A stretch of DNA of 64,000 nucleotides from an uncultured Roseobacter sp. (GCA_947488305.1 CANKZM010000008.1:120684-184683); one strand, 5' to 3'. Positions 54,193-63,341 are shown, counted from the stretch's first letter. Program-made: numbers and translations. Notes: generated from the sequence alone by a model not told the origin.

Positions 54193-55404
54193 TCAGCGGG
54201 CGTCTGTTTCGGCGCGGGCGAGTGGCCCGGGTTCCTCGCGGATCGGGATGTGGATGAGTGCTGCCAGCAGTCCAAGAACGACCGCCGCCCACCACATAGG
54301 CGTGTAGTCCTGATTGAGGTCGTAGATGCGCCCGCCAAGCCAGGCGCCGAGGAAGCTTCCGGTCTGATGGCTGAGGAAGACCAGCCCCGCAAGCGTCGAA
54401 AGGAACTTCAGCCCCTGCGTCTGTGCGACAAGCCCGATGGTGAGCGGCACGGTGGCGAGCCAGAGGAGCCCCATGACAGCAGAGAAGACGAGAACAGAGC
54501 TCTCTGAAATTGGCAGCAAGATGAAGATCGCAATAACAATGGCGCGGCCCACATAAATCCCGGTCAACACCCACCTTTTTGAGAGGGCCTGACCGGCCCA
54601 ACCGGCGAAGAATGAGCCCGCGATGTTGAAGAGCCCGATCAATGCCAGCGACCAACCGCCGATCCACGCGGCGAGGCCGAGGTCGATTACATAGGCGGGC
54701 AGGTGCGTCTGGATGAAGGCGACATGGAAGCCGCAGACGAAGAACCCGAAGAAGAGGCAAAGATAGCTTCGGTCGGAGAAGGCCGTCGAAAGTGCGGTGC
54801 CGAAGTCTTTCGCGGAGGATCCTGAGGCTGTCGGTTTGGACACGCGGGCGATGAAGACGAGACAGGGCAGGATCAGCGCGAAGCTCGCGCCGATCAGCAG
54901 GATCGACGGCTGCCAGCCAAACCCTCCGATCATCGCCGTCGCGGCGGGCGCCGAGACGAACATGCCAAGTGACGCGGCCGCCGTGCCAAGCCCCATGATG
55001 AAGCTCCGGCGCTCTGCAGAGACGATCTTGCCGAGCGCCCCGATCACGATGGGAAAGGATGCGGCGCCTGTGCCCGCTCCAGTGAGGATGCCGGTGAGAA
55101 TGAAAAGCGTCGGGTCGGTGACGATGCCTCTGAGAAGAAAACCTATCCCAGCCAGAACGGCGCCCGCGGCCAGAACCCGTGCTGTGCCATAGCGGTCGGC
55201 TACAGCCCCTGCGATCGGTTGAGAAATGCCCCAGGTGAGGAGTTGCACGGCGACGGAGAGCGAGAAGACCTCTCGACCCCAGCCCAGATCGGCAGACATT
55301 GGCGCCATGAAGATGCCGAATGTCGCCGAAAAGCCAAAGCTCAGAAAGGCGATAACGCATCCAGCAAATATCGCGGCGTTGAGGTGTTTACTCTCTATCG
55401 TCAT
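54193..55404 (-). CDS. MFS transporter (monocarboxylate-porter-like)
   Basis: This is a 403-residue, 12-helix inner-membrane transporter. It opens with NAAIFAGCVIAFLSFGFSAT and FGIFMAPMSADLGWGREVFS, then has the MFS loop GAVADRYGTARVL. The style matches the oxalate/formate and monocarboxylate-like MFS group. The ATG at 55404 has GGGAG upstream; longer in-frame starts would add up to 85 non-hydrophobic residues. The substrate is unknown. The next gene on this strand lies 270 bases upstream, so it may have its own promoter. Confidence 0.82.
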   Translation of the reverse strand: MTIESKHLNAAIFAGCVIAFLSFGFSATFGIFMAPMSADLGWGREVFSLSVAVQLLTWGISQPIAGAVADRYGTARVLAAGAVLAGIGFLLRGIVTDPTLFILTGILTGAGTGAASFPIVIGALGKIVSAERRSFIMGLGTAAASLGMFVSAPAATAMIGGFGWQPSILLIGASFALILPCLVFIARVSKPTASGSSAKDFGTALSTAFSDRSYLCLFFGFFVCGFHVAFIQTHLPAYVIDLGLAAWIGGWSLALIGLFNIAGSFFAGWAGQALSKRWVLTGIYVGRAIVIAIFILLPISESSVLVFSAVMGLLWLATVPLTIGLVAQTQGLKFLSTLAGLVFLSHQTGSFLGAWLGGRIYDLNQDYTPMWWAAVVLGLLAALIHIPIREEPGPLARAETDAR

Positions 55405-55676
55405 GGATAGGTCTCCCAGCCGGTTGAGGCTGTCACGCCTGCTAAACGAGATCAATGCCTCCGAAGAGCAAAAAAGATTCATTGGAAGGCCAGCCTCGCG
55501 GACACAGGGGACAACAGGGATTTGGCGGTGATCCAGCGCTCTCGGCCCAAAGGCGACATTGATTGGGTTGGTCAGCGCCGCAGTGCAGCTTCTTGAAAGC
55601 AGACATTGATTTCCCAAACAAACAATGCAGAGAGCCCCGCATTCGAACGGGGCTCTCACTGCTTATGTCATTGGCC

Positions 55677-56402
55677 TCACTTGATCGCGAGGATGTCGTA
55701 GTTGCGCACATTGGCAACGACACCGTCTTCCCAGCCGCCTTTGACAAGGTCAGACGCCTGCGCATTCAGAAGACCAGCAACCTGCCCGGCGAAGTGCGCT
55801 TCGCGGCCTGAGTTGTCAGCGAAAATATCATAGATCGCGAAGTTGTTTTCGTCGATCTGGAGGGCCACCCAGAACAAAGTCTTCGGTTCTGTTTCGGCGA
55901 CGATCGGACCGGCTGCGGTAAATAGAGCCGCCAAGTCGTCCGCTCTTCCGGGCGCAGCCTCAATGGCGATGTAGGTGGCGGTTGTCGCGGTGTAGAGATC
56001 AACCGGTGCTTTTGCCGACAATACGTTCGAGTTGTTGATGTTGGCGACAACGCCCGCGTCCCAACCGCCATCGACAAGAGCATCAGCGTTTTCGTTCAAC
56101 GCGCCTGCGACAGCGCCAGAGAAGTGCGCATTGCGCGCCTCTTCGTCGACGAAAATGTCAAAGATGGCCAGTGTGCCGCTGTCTTGCAGTGCGAACCAGA
56201 GCTCGGTTCCCGGCTCTGTTTCCTTTACGATGGGTGCAGCACCCGCGAGAAACTCGGCGAAGGCTTCGGTTTGGCCTTCGGCGGCTGGCATAGCGATGTA
56301 GCTTGCGGTGTAGTTGTCCATGACGTTTTCCTGTGCTTGAGAAGTGGATGCGGTTGCGATCAGTGCGATTGCGCCGAGTGCTTTGAAGATTTGGGTTTTC
56401 AT
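55677..56402 (-). CDS. Exported tandem ABM-domain protein
   Basis: This is a 241-residue protein with a Sec signal (residues 1-23, ending SQA) and two similar ~100-residue antibiotic-biosynthesis-monooxygenase (ABM)-like domains. The first runs YTASYIAMPAAEGQTEAFAE and the second TATYIAIEAAPGRADDLAAL, and each ends in a GGW.D/E.GVVAN motif. ABM folds oxidise or bind quinones and haem-like molecules without a cofactor. Export to the periplasm is unusual. It is divergent from a LysR gene (56552) that probably regulates it. AGGAGA precedes the ATG. Confidence 0.82.
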   Translation of the reverse strand: MKTQIFKALGAIALIATASTSQAQENVMDNYTASYIAMPAAEGQTEAFAEFLAGAAPIVKETEPGTELWFALQDSGTLAIFDIFVDEEARNAHFSGAVAGALNENADALVDGGWDAGVVANINNSNVLSAKAPVDLYTATTATYIAIEAAPGRADDLAALFTAAGPIVAETEPKTLFWVALQIDENNFAIYDIFADNSGREAHFAGQVAGLLNAQASDLVKGGWEDGVVANVRNYDILAIK

Positions 56403-56551
56403 TTGTCGTCTCCTGGTTTGAGTTCATCTGATCTTGTTTTGATGCACTCTTGTCTCACGGCGGATGTCCTCAGCTCCAATCCCGAGATTCTATTTTATGA
56501 TAGGCAATGACTATGGTTCATTCGGAGCAATGAGTCGGGAGGCTGACCTCT

Positions 56552-57418
56552 ATGGAAATGAATCAAGTTCGCTATTTCCTGGCGGTGTGCGAGCACCGCA
56601 ACTTCACCCACGCCGCAAGCGCGTCCAATGTTTCACAACCCTCGCTCACGACAGCGATCAAGAAGCTTGAGGACGAACTCGGCGGCGCATTGTTCATTCG
56701 CGATCGCGCAGGCTGTCGCCTCACACCGTTGGGGCAGCTAGTGAAACCAAGGCTTGAGAGAGTTAATTCAGAGACGCGTGAGGCCAAGGCGGAGGCAGTA
56801 CGCCACACGCGACTGGAACGTGTACCAATAGGCATCGGCATTGGGGATACGGTCGGGAACAACAAGATCGCTGCCGCGGTGGAGCGGTTTAGGGAACGCC
56901 TTCCGCAAGCAGAAATCGAACTGATTGTCGGGCGGACCGAAGACTTGCTTTTGAGGCTTCGAGATGGGCAATTGGATGTTGTCGTCGCCTCAACAGATGC
57001 GAGCCCTGAACTATATCGAATAGATCATCTCTATGATGAACAGTACCGCGTGGTGGTTAAGAAGGACCATGATCTAACCAAGTTGGATACCGTCAAACTC
57101 AGCGATCTTGCAAAAACCACGATGCTGGATCGACCAAACTGTGAGATGCGAGACACGTTGCATGCCACCTGTTCTGATCTCGGACATTCACTCTATGCCT
57201 CCTACCGGTCAAACCGCGTAGATTGGCTCATTGATTTGGCGCGCCAAGGTTCCGGTGCAGTTATCCTGCCTGAAACCGCAATCCCAAACGACACTGCGCT
57301 AACGACAATGCCAATCGAAGATATGCGCATTCAACGGGATGTCGTCGCGCTCAGATATCGACATCAAGCTGGGCGACCAGAAACTGATGAACTCGTGAAA
57401 GAAATGACGCGAGGCTAG
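56552..57418 (+). CDS. LysR-family regulator
   Basis: This is a 288-residue regulator. The winged helix covers residues 1-60 (FTHAASASNVSQPSLTTAIK), followed by an effector domain. It starts at the ATG of 56552 (GGGAGG upstream); a second ATG two codons later is also possible. It is divergent from the exported tandem-ABM gene and most likely controls it. The effector is unknown. Confidence 0.88.
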   Translation: MEMNQVRYFLAVCEHRNFTHAASASNVSQPSLTTAIKKLEDELGGALFIRDRAGCRLTPLGQLVKPRLERVNSETREAKAEAVRHTRLERVPIGIGIGDTVGNNKIAAAVERFRERLPQAEIELIVGRTEDLLLRLRDGQLDVVVASTDASPELYRIDHLYDEQYRVVVKKDHDLTKLDTVKLSDLAKTTMLDRPNCEMRDTLHATCSDLGHSLYASYRSNRVDWLIDLARQGSGAVILPETAIPNDTALTTMPIEDMRIQRDVVALRYRHQAGRPETDELVKEMTRG

Positions 57419-57450
57419 TGACGGCCTAAAGGAGACATCCAATGCCATGT

Positions 57451-57493
57451 TTCGATGCTGCGGTTGCATCCCGCATTGCGGACGTTCGTGGTG
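57451..57493 (+). repeat. Dispersed intergenic repeat, copy E
   Basis: TCGATGCTGCGGTTGCATCC starts at 57452 and is followed by CGCATTGCGGACGTTCGTGG. This is the copy closest to the consensus of the five. Confidence 0.55.
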
Positions 57494-58147
57494 TCGACAT
57501 AATGCTAGGAGTATCGATGGCTGGTCTGCGGAATTTTCCAGACCCTCGCGCCGCTCTTGCCAAATTGGCGCTTACGGCCCAACGCCGTCGTTCGCTCTTT
57601 TTCTTGCGTTACACTGCGGCCTGTCGTTCAGGCCTTAGCTGAAAACATCGGCAATCAACATTCAGGACCGCCGGAGCACGCATCAACCAATATTGGAAGT
57701 GATATCTGACATATTTTTTAATGCTCCTTTTGACATCGTTACTGAGGCGACTCTCCAATTCCATAACCATCCGCTTTGCGACGCGGCTAGCTCACAAAAG
57801 ACTTCAGCGGTTTGCTCAAAACCTGCCGTCGCCTAACGATGTGATATACCGAGAAAGGTGTCTCCGCTGTATGCAAAATACTGAGGCATCCTGCGGAGAT
57901 ATCACGCGCTACAAATTCCTGCACCCTCGCGCTGTCCAGCATCACGTTACGCCGTCTGTAGCGGTCCACTAACTCTGCGTATGGCCTTGCGATATTCCTA
58001 GCTAACAAACCAGATAGAACAGTCGCGGGGCGCAACAGGCCTCCGTTAAAGGCGTTGCCACAATACCTTGGAGCACCTACCCTCACTTCTAGTTTCCGAT
58101 GCTTGGAAACTGTTATTCTAAAAAACAAAAGTTTCTGGGAGGAAAAA
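57494..58147. other. Gap upstream of the sugar importer
   Basis: This is about 650 bases. It holds a probable LysR remnant on the minus strand (57787-57990) and the promoter region of the sugar importer. No other gene is supported. Confidence 0.45.
57787..57990 (-). pseudogene. Possible LysR effector-domain remnant
   Basis: The minus strand encodes VMLDSARVQEFVARDISAG and SVYHIVRRRQVLSKPLKSFV, which resemble the last third of a GcvA-like LysR effector domain (late strand, Tyr-rich motif, LSxxLxxF end). No helix-turn-helix or start is seen upstream, and the frame ends a few residues earlier than in intact relatives. It may be the relic of a former regulator of the adjacent sugar importer. Confidence 0.35.
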
Positions 58148-59095
58148 ATGTCGAAATTTAAAATTGCGTCCGGAATTGTTTCGGCCGTAGCCGCCACTTT
58201 GATTTCTGCGGCTCCAGTTCAAGCGCAGGACCTTAAGATCGTCACTTCGATGCCGAGCCTCGGGTTTCCGTTTTTTGTTCATATGCAAAACTCACTAAAT
58301 GCCGAAGCCGAAGTTCTCGGTGGCATAGAGGTTATCAACCAGGATGGTCAGAACTCTGCACCTAAACAGACTGCTGAACTGGAGGCCGCAATCATCAATC
58401 AAGTCAGCGGCGTGGTTATAAGCCCGCTTGATTCCATTGCACTGGCGCCTGGCGTAAAGCAGGTGATCGACGCCGGAATTCCGGTCATGACGATTGATCG
58501 GCGCGTCGACGGTGTTGATGGCGTTCTGGGTCACGTGGGCGCGGACAATGTGATTGGCGGCGAGGCACAAGCAAATCTCATTATTGACCTTTTCCCTGAT
58601 GGGGCAACGATCGTGAACCTGCAGGGTCAACCCGGAGCAAGCCCGGCCATCGATCGCAACAAGGGCGTCCACAATATCTTGGATTCGATGTCAGACAAAT
58701 ATGTTTTTGTTGCCGAACAGACGGCAAACTTTGCCCGAGAAGAGGGTGCGTCTGTGACAGAGTCGATCCTGGCAGGGCTTGATTCACCACCAGATGTGAT
58801 TGTTGCAGCTAACGATGATATGGCTCTCGGCGCGCTGCAGGTTACTCAAGAACAGGGTTTGGACATCGTGATTATTGGGTTTGATGCGCTCCCCGAGGCC
58901 TTGGCGAGCGTGCGTGACGGCGGCTTGACAGCAACGATCGAGCAGACCCCGGGCGAGCAAAGCCGTCGTGCGCTTCAGGCGCTTGTTGATCACTTGCGCA
59001 ACGGAACAACACCTGAGCCTCTCGTTCTGCTGGAGCCGTTTGCGATTACCAAGGACAACATCGAAAAGGCCGAACGTCTTTCGGAACTGAACTGA
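58148..59095 (+). CDS. Ribose/fructose-type ABC substrate-binding protein
   Basis: This is a 315-residue periplasmic receptor of the RbsB/FrcB family. A Sec signal covers residues 1-26 (ending VQAQ). The mature domain begins LKIVTSMPSLGFPFFVHMQN, with family motifs VVISPLDSIALAPGVKQVID and VIVAANDDMALGALQ. The ATG at 58148 has TGGGAGGA upstream. It is followed by a strong hairpin, then a permease and an ATPase gene. The ligand is probably a monosaccharide. Confidence 0.9.
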   Translation: MSKFKIASGIVSAVAATLISAAPVQAQDLKIVTSMPSLGFPFFVHMQNSLNAEAEVLGGIEVINQDGQNSAPKQTAELEAAIINQVSGVVISPLDSIALAPGVKQVIDAGIPVMTIDRRVDGVDGVLGHVGADNVIGGEAQANLIIDLFPDGATIVNLQGQPGASPAIDRNKGVHNILDSMSDKYVFVAEQTANFAREEGASVTESILAGLDSPPDVIVAANDDMALGALQVTQEQGLDIVIIGFDALPEALASVRDGGLTATIEQTPGEQSRRALQALVDHLRNGTTPEPLVLLEPFAITKDNIEKAERLSELN

Positions 59096-59110
59096 GCTTG
59101 ATTGGCGACA

Positions 59111-59142
59111 GGCTTGGCCGCCTAAGTTAAGGTGGCCAAGCC
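59111..59142 (+). terminator. Intercistronic hairpin after the sugar-binding-protein gene
   Basis: GGCTTGGCCGCC (59111-59122) pairs with GGTGGCCAAGCC (59131-59142) as a 12-bp stem with one G-U pair and an 8-base loop. It starts 15 bases after the binding-protein stop. It probably limits read-through or protects the upstream mRNA, as for the other two binding-protein genes with such hairpins. Confidence 0.65.
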
Positions 59143-59179
59143 CAAATAACGATTGCTGACGAACTTTCAGGGCAGGCAT

Positions 59180-60193
59180 ATGAACAAAGACACCCCAGAA
59201 CCGGACAATCGACCTGACTGGTTTGGTTTCGCAGCAAAATACGCGGCCCCCATTTTTCTGCTCGGGCTCGTCTTAATCTTCGCGCTTCTTCAGCCCAATT
59301 TCCTGCATCCGCTGAATCTTCTGAACGTTCTGCGCCAGGTTTCGATCTCCGGCCTGATCGCTATCGGCATGACTTTCGTCATTCTGACAGCAGGGATTGA
59401 TCTCTCCGTAGGCTCTCTCGTGGCACTCGCGGGGTTGGTCGGAGCCTATGTTTCCAAGGGCGGGCTGGATAACCGCTTCGCAATTGGCGCGGAAGCTGCG
59501 ACGGGTAATCCCGTCATTTATGCCGTCCTTGCAGCAGTTGCAGTGGGCGTAGTGGGCGGTGCTCTTCAGGGCGCGGCGATCACGAGACTCAAGGTTCCGC
59601 CGTTCGTTGTCACGCTTGGTGGGTTGAGTGTATTTCGCGGCGCTGCTTTGCTCTTCTCGGGGGGTGGCCCGATCAGTGGCTTCAGCCCGCAGTACACCTG
59701 GTGGGGCCAGGGTCGGATCGGTATCGTGCCGGTGCCGGTGATCCTGTTTTTTTCTGCTGCCATAGTCGCGCACGTTGTCCTCAAACACACGCGTTTCGGG
59801 TTGCACGTTTATTCGGTTGGCGGAAACGCCGCGGCGTCTGATTTGAATGGTGTCAGCACCCGCCGTGTCACGTTTATGGTCTATGTGATCGTAGGCTTTT
59901 TCTGCGGTCTGGCTTCTTTTCTGTTGTCCGCACGATTGAACTCGGCGGAAGCCGTCGCGGGAATGGGACTGGAACTTGATGTGATCGCTGCTGTTGTCAT
60001 CGGTGGCACATCCCTCTTTGGCGGCGTGGGCAGCATCTTTGGGACAGTCGTTGGCGCGCTTCTCATTGGTGTTTTGCGAAATGGCCTTGTCCTTATGAAT
60101 GTATCTTCGTTTGTGCAGCAAATCGTGATTGGTTTGATACTGATCGCAGCGGTCGCTTTCGATCAGTATGCCGCATCGCGCAGCCGCGCGTAG
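59180..60193 (+). CDS. Ribose/fructose-type ABC permease
   Basis: This is a 337-residue inner-membrane permease with about ten helices of the RbsC/FrcC family. LIAIGMTFVILTAGIDLSVG near residue 60 and VIGGTSLFGGVGSIFGTVVG near residue 275 are diagnostic. The ATG at 59180 follows CAGGGCAGG; an in-frame TTG at 59153 would add nine residues. Confidence 0.92.
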   Translation: MNKDTPEPDNRPDWFGFAAKYAAPIFLLGLVLIFALLQPNFLHPLNLLNVLRQVSISGLIAIGMTFVILTAGIDLSVGSLVALAGLVGAYVSKGGLDNRFAIGAEAATGNPVIYAVLAAVAVGVVGGALQGAAITRLKVPPFVVTLGGLSVFRGAALLFSGGGPISGFSPQYTWWGQGRIGIVPVPVILFFSAAIVAHVVLKHTRFGLHVYSVGGNAAASDLNGVSTRRVTFMVYVIVGFFCGLASFLLSARLNSAEAVAGMGLELDVIAAVVIGGTSLFGGVGSIFGTVVGALLIGVLRNGLVLMNVSSFVQQIVIGLILIAAVAFDQYAASRSRA

Positions 60194-60204
60194 GGAGTGG
60201 CCAG

Positions 60205-60945
60205 ATGAGTATCCTTGAACTAAACGGCATCACCAAAAATTTTGGCGGCATTCACGCGCTCGCTGGAGTTGATATGAGCCTTGAGAGAGGCCAGGTCCTT
60301 GGATTGATGGGCGACAACGGCGCAGGCAAATCCACGCTCATCAAGATCATTGCAGGGAGTTTCCCCCCCACGTCGGGAACGATCAAGCTCAACGAAAAAC
60401 CGGTCACTTTTGGCCGCCCGCGGGAAGCGCGCGACGCCGGCATTGAAGTGGTCCATCAGGACCTTGCGCTTTGCGATAATCTCACGGCTGCCATGAACGT
60501 CTTTCTGGGTCGTGAACTAGTGCGCAAGGTTGGTCCGTTCCGCTTTCTCAACCGTGCCGCGATGAATGAACAATCGGCGGAGCTATTTGCGGATCTCAAG
60601 TCCGAGACCCGGCCCAAGGATCTTGTCCGCCAAATGTCGGGCGGGCAAAGACAGGCTGTGGCAATTGCCCGAACCCGCCTCTCCAAGCCGGATATCGTTA
60701 TTATGGACGAACCCACGGCGGCCATCAGCGTTCGGCAAGTTGCTGAGGTTCTGGATCTCATCCGGCGTTTGCAAGACGCGGGGCTTGCCGTGATACTCAT
60801 CAGCCACCGGATGCCCGATGTGTTTTCTGTCTGCGACCGGGTGGTGGTCTTGCGACGCGGCACCAAAGTGGCCGACAAACCAATTGGCGAAACCTCTCCC
60901 GAGGAAGTCACAGGCCTTATCATTGGCGCAATAGAAGCCGCCTAA
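60205..60945 (+). CDS. Sugar ABC importer ATPase, single-domain FrcA type
   Basis: This is a 246-residue ATPase with one ABC domain: Walker A LMGDNGAGKSTLIKIIAG, signature MSGGQRQAVAIAR and Walker B IVIMDEPTAA. Ribose-type systems usually carry two fused ABC domains of about 500 residues; a single domain is the mark of FrcA in the fructose importers of rhizobia. This favours fructose or a similar sugar for the system. It starts 11 bases after the permease stop. Confidence 0.9.
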   Translation: MSILELNGITKNFGGIHALAGVDMSLERGQVLGLMGDNGAGKSTLIKIIAGSFPPTSGTIKLNEKPVTFGRPREARDAGIEVVHQDLALCDNLTAAMNVFLGRELVRKVGPFRFLNRAAMNEQSAELFADLKSETRPKDLVRQMSGGQRQAVAIARTRLSKPDIVIMDEPTAAISVRQVAEVLDLIRRLQDAGLAVILISHRMPDVFSVCDRVVVLRRGTKVADKPIGETSPEEVTGLIIGAIEAA

Positions 60946-61062
60946 GGTTTTGGTCGCTGAGTTCCGTCCGACACCTCGCAGTGCTGCCCCGCTGACGGAG
61001 CGTTTTTGGGCTCAGACAATCGACCGGAATAAAAAAAACTTGGATCTCGATCGCAGCTGCTT

Positions 61063-62352
61063 CTAAGCGCCCGTGACACGCCAGATAATGTCGCCTACGT
61101 CATCCGCCATCAGTAGCGATTTCTTGTCCGCGCCAACTGTCACGCCGACAGGGCGACCATATGCGAGCTTTTCATCTTCGGACAGAAACCCGCTGAGGAT
61201 ATCGCGAGCGGAGCCACTGGGCGCACCGTTTTCGAAAAGGATAAATATCAGCTTATAGCCGCTCAGCTTCGAGCGGTTCCATGATCCATGCTGCCCAATC
61301 ACCATACCATCACCGAAACCCGGCAAGGTTCCTTCCGGCATCCAGCAGAGCCCAAGCGACGCGGTGTGCCCGCCCAATGCATAGTCCGGCGTGATCGCCT
61401 TAGCGACCATTGCGGCATCTTGCGGGACCCTGTCGTCCACGGTTTTTCCCCAATAGCAATACGGCCAGCCGTAGAATCCGCCGTCCTGAACAGACGTCAG
61501 ATAATCCGGGGGTGTCTCGTCGCCCAGACCATCACGCTCGTTCACGACTGTCCAAAGCGCTCCGGTCGTTGGTTCCCATGCCATGCCAACTGCGTTGCGC
61601 AGGCCCGACGCGAAAATACGGGCTTTTCCGGTCACCACATCTAGCTCCCAAATTGCCGCGCGCCCTTCTTCAACTTCCATGCCGTCATCCGCGATGTTCG
61701 AAAGCGATCCCACTCCGGCGTAAATCTTGGTTTCATCGGGTGCGACGATGAGGCTACGCGTCCAATGCCCATGGGGTTTAAAGTCGACAAGCTTTTTCCC
61801 AGTACCCGATAGGGACGTCGCACCCGGACTGTAGTCGAAGACGCTTATCCCGTCGGTATTGCCAAGGTAAAATTTGGTTCCAATCAGTGCCATGCCAAAA
61901 GGCTGGTTTTGGTACTCGACAAAAACCTCCCGCATCTCGGCAACCCCGTCCCCGTCTGCGTCCCGCCACAATGAAACGCGGTTCGCGCTTTCGCCGATCG
62001 CCTTGACGCGCCTCATCGTCGCCTGTGCCGCGTGGTCCATCAGCGTTTTGGGAGGACCAACTTCCTCTTTCGATTCCGCCACAAGAACATCTCCGTTGGG
62101 CAGAACCTCAACCCAACGGGGGTGATCCAACCCGGATGCAAATGCGTTGACCTTGAGACCGGACGCACAGGTGGGTACGTGGTCGCCCTTCCACCCATGG
62201 GCGACTGGCATCTTCAATGTCATTATTCCTTGCTTCTTTGCCTCAGGAATCTGCGGGCTTGCTCCAAAAGCCTGATGTGCAGGCGCTCCCATACGCCGCA
62301 GGAGAGCGACTGTGCCGCCGACGACTGCTGTTGCCTTTGCGATAAGTTCCAT
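61063..62352 (-). CDS. Sorbosone-dehydrogenase-family beta-propeller protein
   Basis: This is a 429-residue protein of the PQQ-dependent soluble glucose dehydrogenase / sorbosone dehydrogenase fold. Recognisable blocks are FASGLDHPRWVEVLPNGDVL, the NRVSLWRDADGDGVAE calcium-like loop, ASGLRNAVGMAWEPTTGALW and GQHGSWNRSKLSGYK. The ATG at 62352 has GGAGGCGGG upstream; longer in-frame starts lack a ribosome site. The N-terminus is hydrophobic only for a short stretch, so export is uncertain. Convergent with the sugar importer, it could oxidise a sugar aldehyde, but the link is by position only. Confidence 0.82.
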   Translation of the reverse strand: MELIAKATAVVGGTVALLRRMGAPAHQAFGASPQIPEAKKQGIMTLKMPVAHGWKGDHVPTCASGLKVNAFASGLDHPRWVEVLPNGDVLVAESKEEVGPPKTLMDHAAQATMRRVKAIGESANRVSLWRDADGDGVAEMREVFVEYQNQPFGMALIGTKFYLGNTDGISVFDYSPGATSLSGTGKKLVDFKPHGHWTRSLIVAPDETKIYAGVGSLSNIADDGMEVEEGRAAIWELDVVTGKARIFASGLRNAVGMAWEPTTGALWTVVNERDGLGDETPPDYLTSVQDGGFYGWPYCYWGKTVDDRVPQDAAMVAKAITPDYALGGHTASLGLCWMPEGTLPGFGDGMVIGQHGSWNRSKLSGYKLIFILFENGAPSGSARDILSGFLSEDEKLAYGRPVGVTVGADKKSLLMADDVGDIIWRVTGA

Positions 62353-63149
62353 GCCCGCCTCCAATTTATTCGAAGACCAACGTAGCGAGAGTCCGTAACC
62401 CGCTACAATGCTTTTCCTGCGGTGAAAGACGCCCATTCCGGAGCTTCGCCCTACATTCAATATGCTTCGGTCGAAGCCAACATTACCGGCACTGGTCGCA
62501 AAAGCAGCATCCCGGGCTGGTTGAACTCACGGTCTGCGGGACTGCGCGCACCTTTGTAAGAACGGATTGGCTTCGTCTGATGCTGGTAGCAGCGACGTTC
62601 AACTAAAAGGCATAACCGTAGGGCAATTAGAGGTCGCATTTTCGGCGGAGAGCGAACACGTCAAGTCTGCATGCGTTTTGAGCCGTCGCCCAATTCGAAT
62701 ACATCCTGTTTCGGCACCGAGGCAACTCAGGTTTCGCATTCCCGATCGAACGACCGCTTTCTCATCGCGCATCGAGATCCTAGCATTTTCAGCTAATGAC
62801 CGCTGACCGCCCCCCCTTCGTACAGTTCTTGGCAGAACGCTGCGCTGCAGAAGTCCTCGTGCTGTATTACGTCGGGCATCAGCGGAGGTTTGATTCCGGT
62901 TCCATCTTACCGAACACGACCCGGATCGAAGTGTTCAGGTAGCCCCTCCGGAAAGTTATTTGATTACATAGTCTTGCAAACAATTCACCAAATCGGCGCA
63001 GTCATCAGCTCCGGAGAATATTTGCTTGCGAGAACGCATTTTGGGTCAACAGCCGCTGCGGCGGTGTTTAGCTTATCCCGCAAACCTCTTTGAAATCACA
63101 ATAAATTTCGGGCGCGCGCAGATCGTGAGAACGCGTTCGCGGAGGCAAG
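62353..63149. other. Non-coding gap before the integration site
   Basis: This is about 800 bases with no gene that I can support on either strand. It ends at two tRNA 3' fragments that mark old and current integration junctions. Confidence 0.45.
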
Positions 63150-63172
63150 TGGCGGAGGGGATGGGATTCGAA
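63150..63172 (-). other. tRNA-Ser-like 3' fragment (integration scar)
   Basis: The minus strand reads TTCGAATCCC, ATCCCCTCC, G, CCA: the T-loop, 3' T-stem, acceptor strand, discriminator G and CCA of a serine-type tRNA. The 5' part does not continue into a tRNA. A 23-base 3' tRNA end without its gene is the usual trace of integrase-mediated insertion. Confidence 0.45.
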
Positions 63173-63294
63173 ACGTCAGGACAGCGGAAATCGAAGTGAT
63201 CGATCATGGTGAAAGCTATGTGAAAGCCAGAAGCGATCGTATTTGAGTCTTCACCTACATGATTACTCTAAAATATTGATATTACTGGAAACAG

Positions 63295-63341
63295 TGGTGA
63301 GCCGTGCAGGATTCGAACCTGCGACCCACTGATTAAAAGTC
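63295..63341 (-). other. tRNA-Lys(TTT) 3' fragment, attachment site of an integrated element
   Basis: The minus strand from 63341 to 63295 carries an anticodon region with TTT (GACTTTTAATC), variable region, the T-arm GCAGGTTCGAATCCTGC, acceptor GGCTCA and CCA. The 5' half (acceptor, D-arm) is missing: upstream sequence does not pair. An integrase gene starts 157 bases to the right. This fits an attachment-site duplicate left when an element entered the 3' part of a tRNA-Lys gene. Confidence 0.8.

Noticed and set aside
63301..63341. A complete tRNA-Lys gene
   Set aside because: The sequence on the 5' side does not form an acceptor or D-arm with the 3' part, so only a fragment is present.
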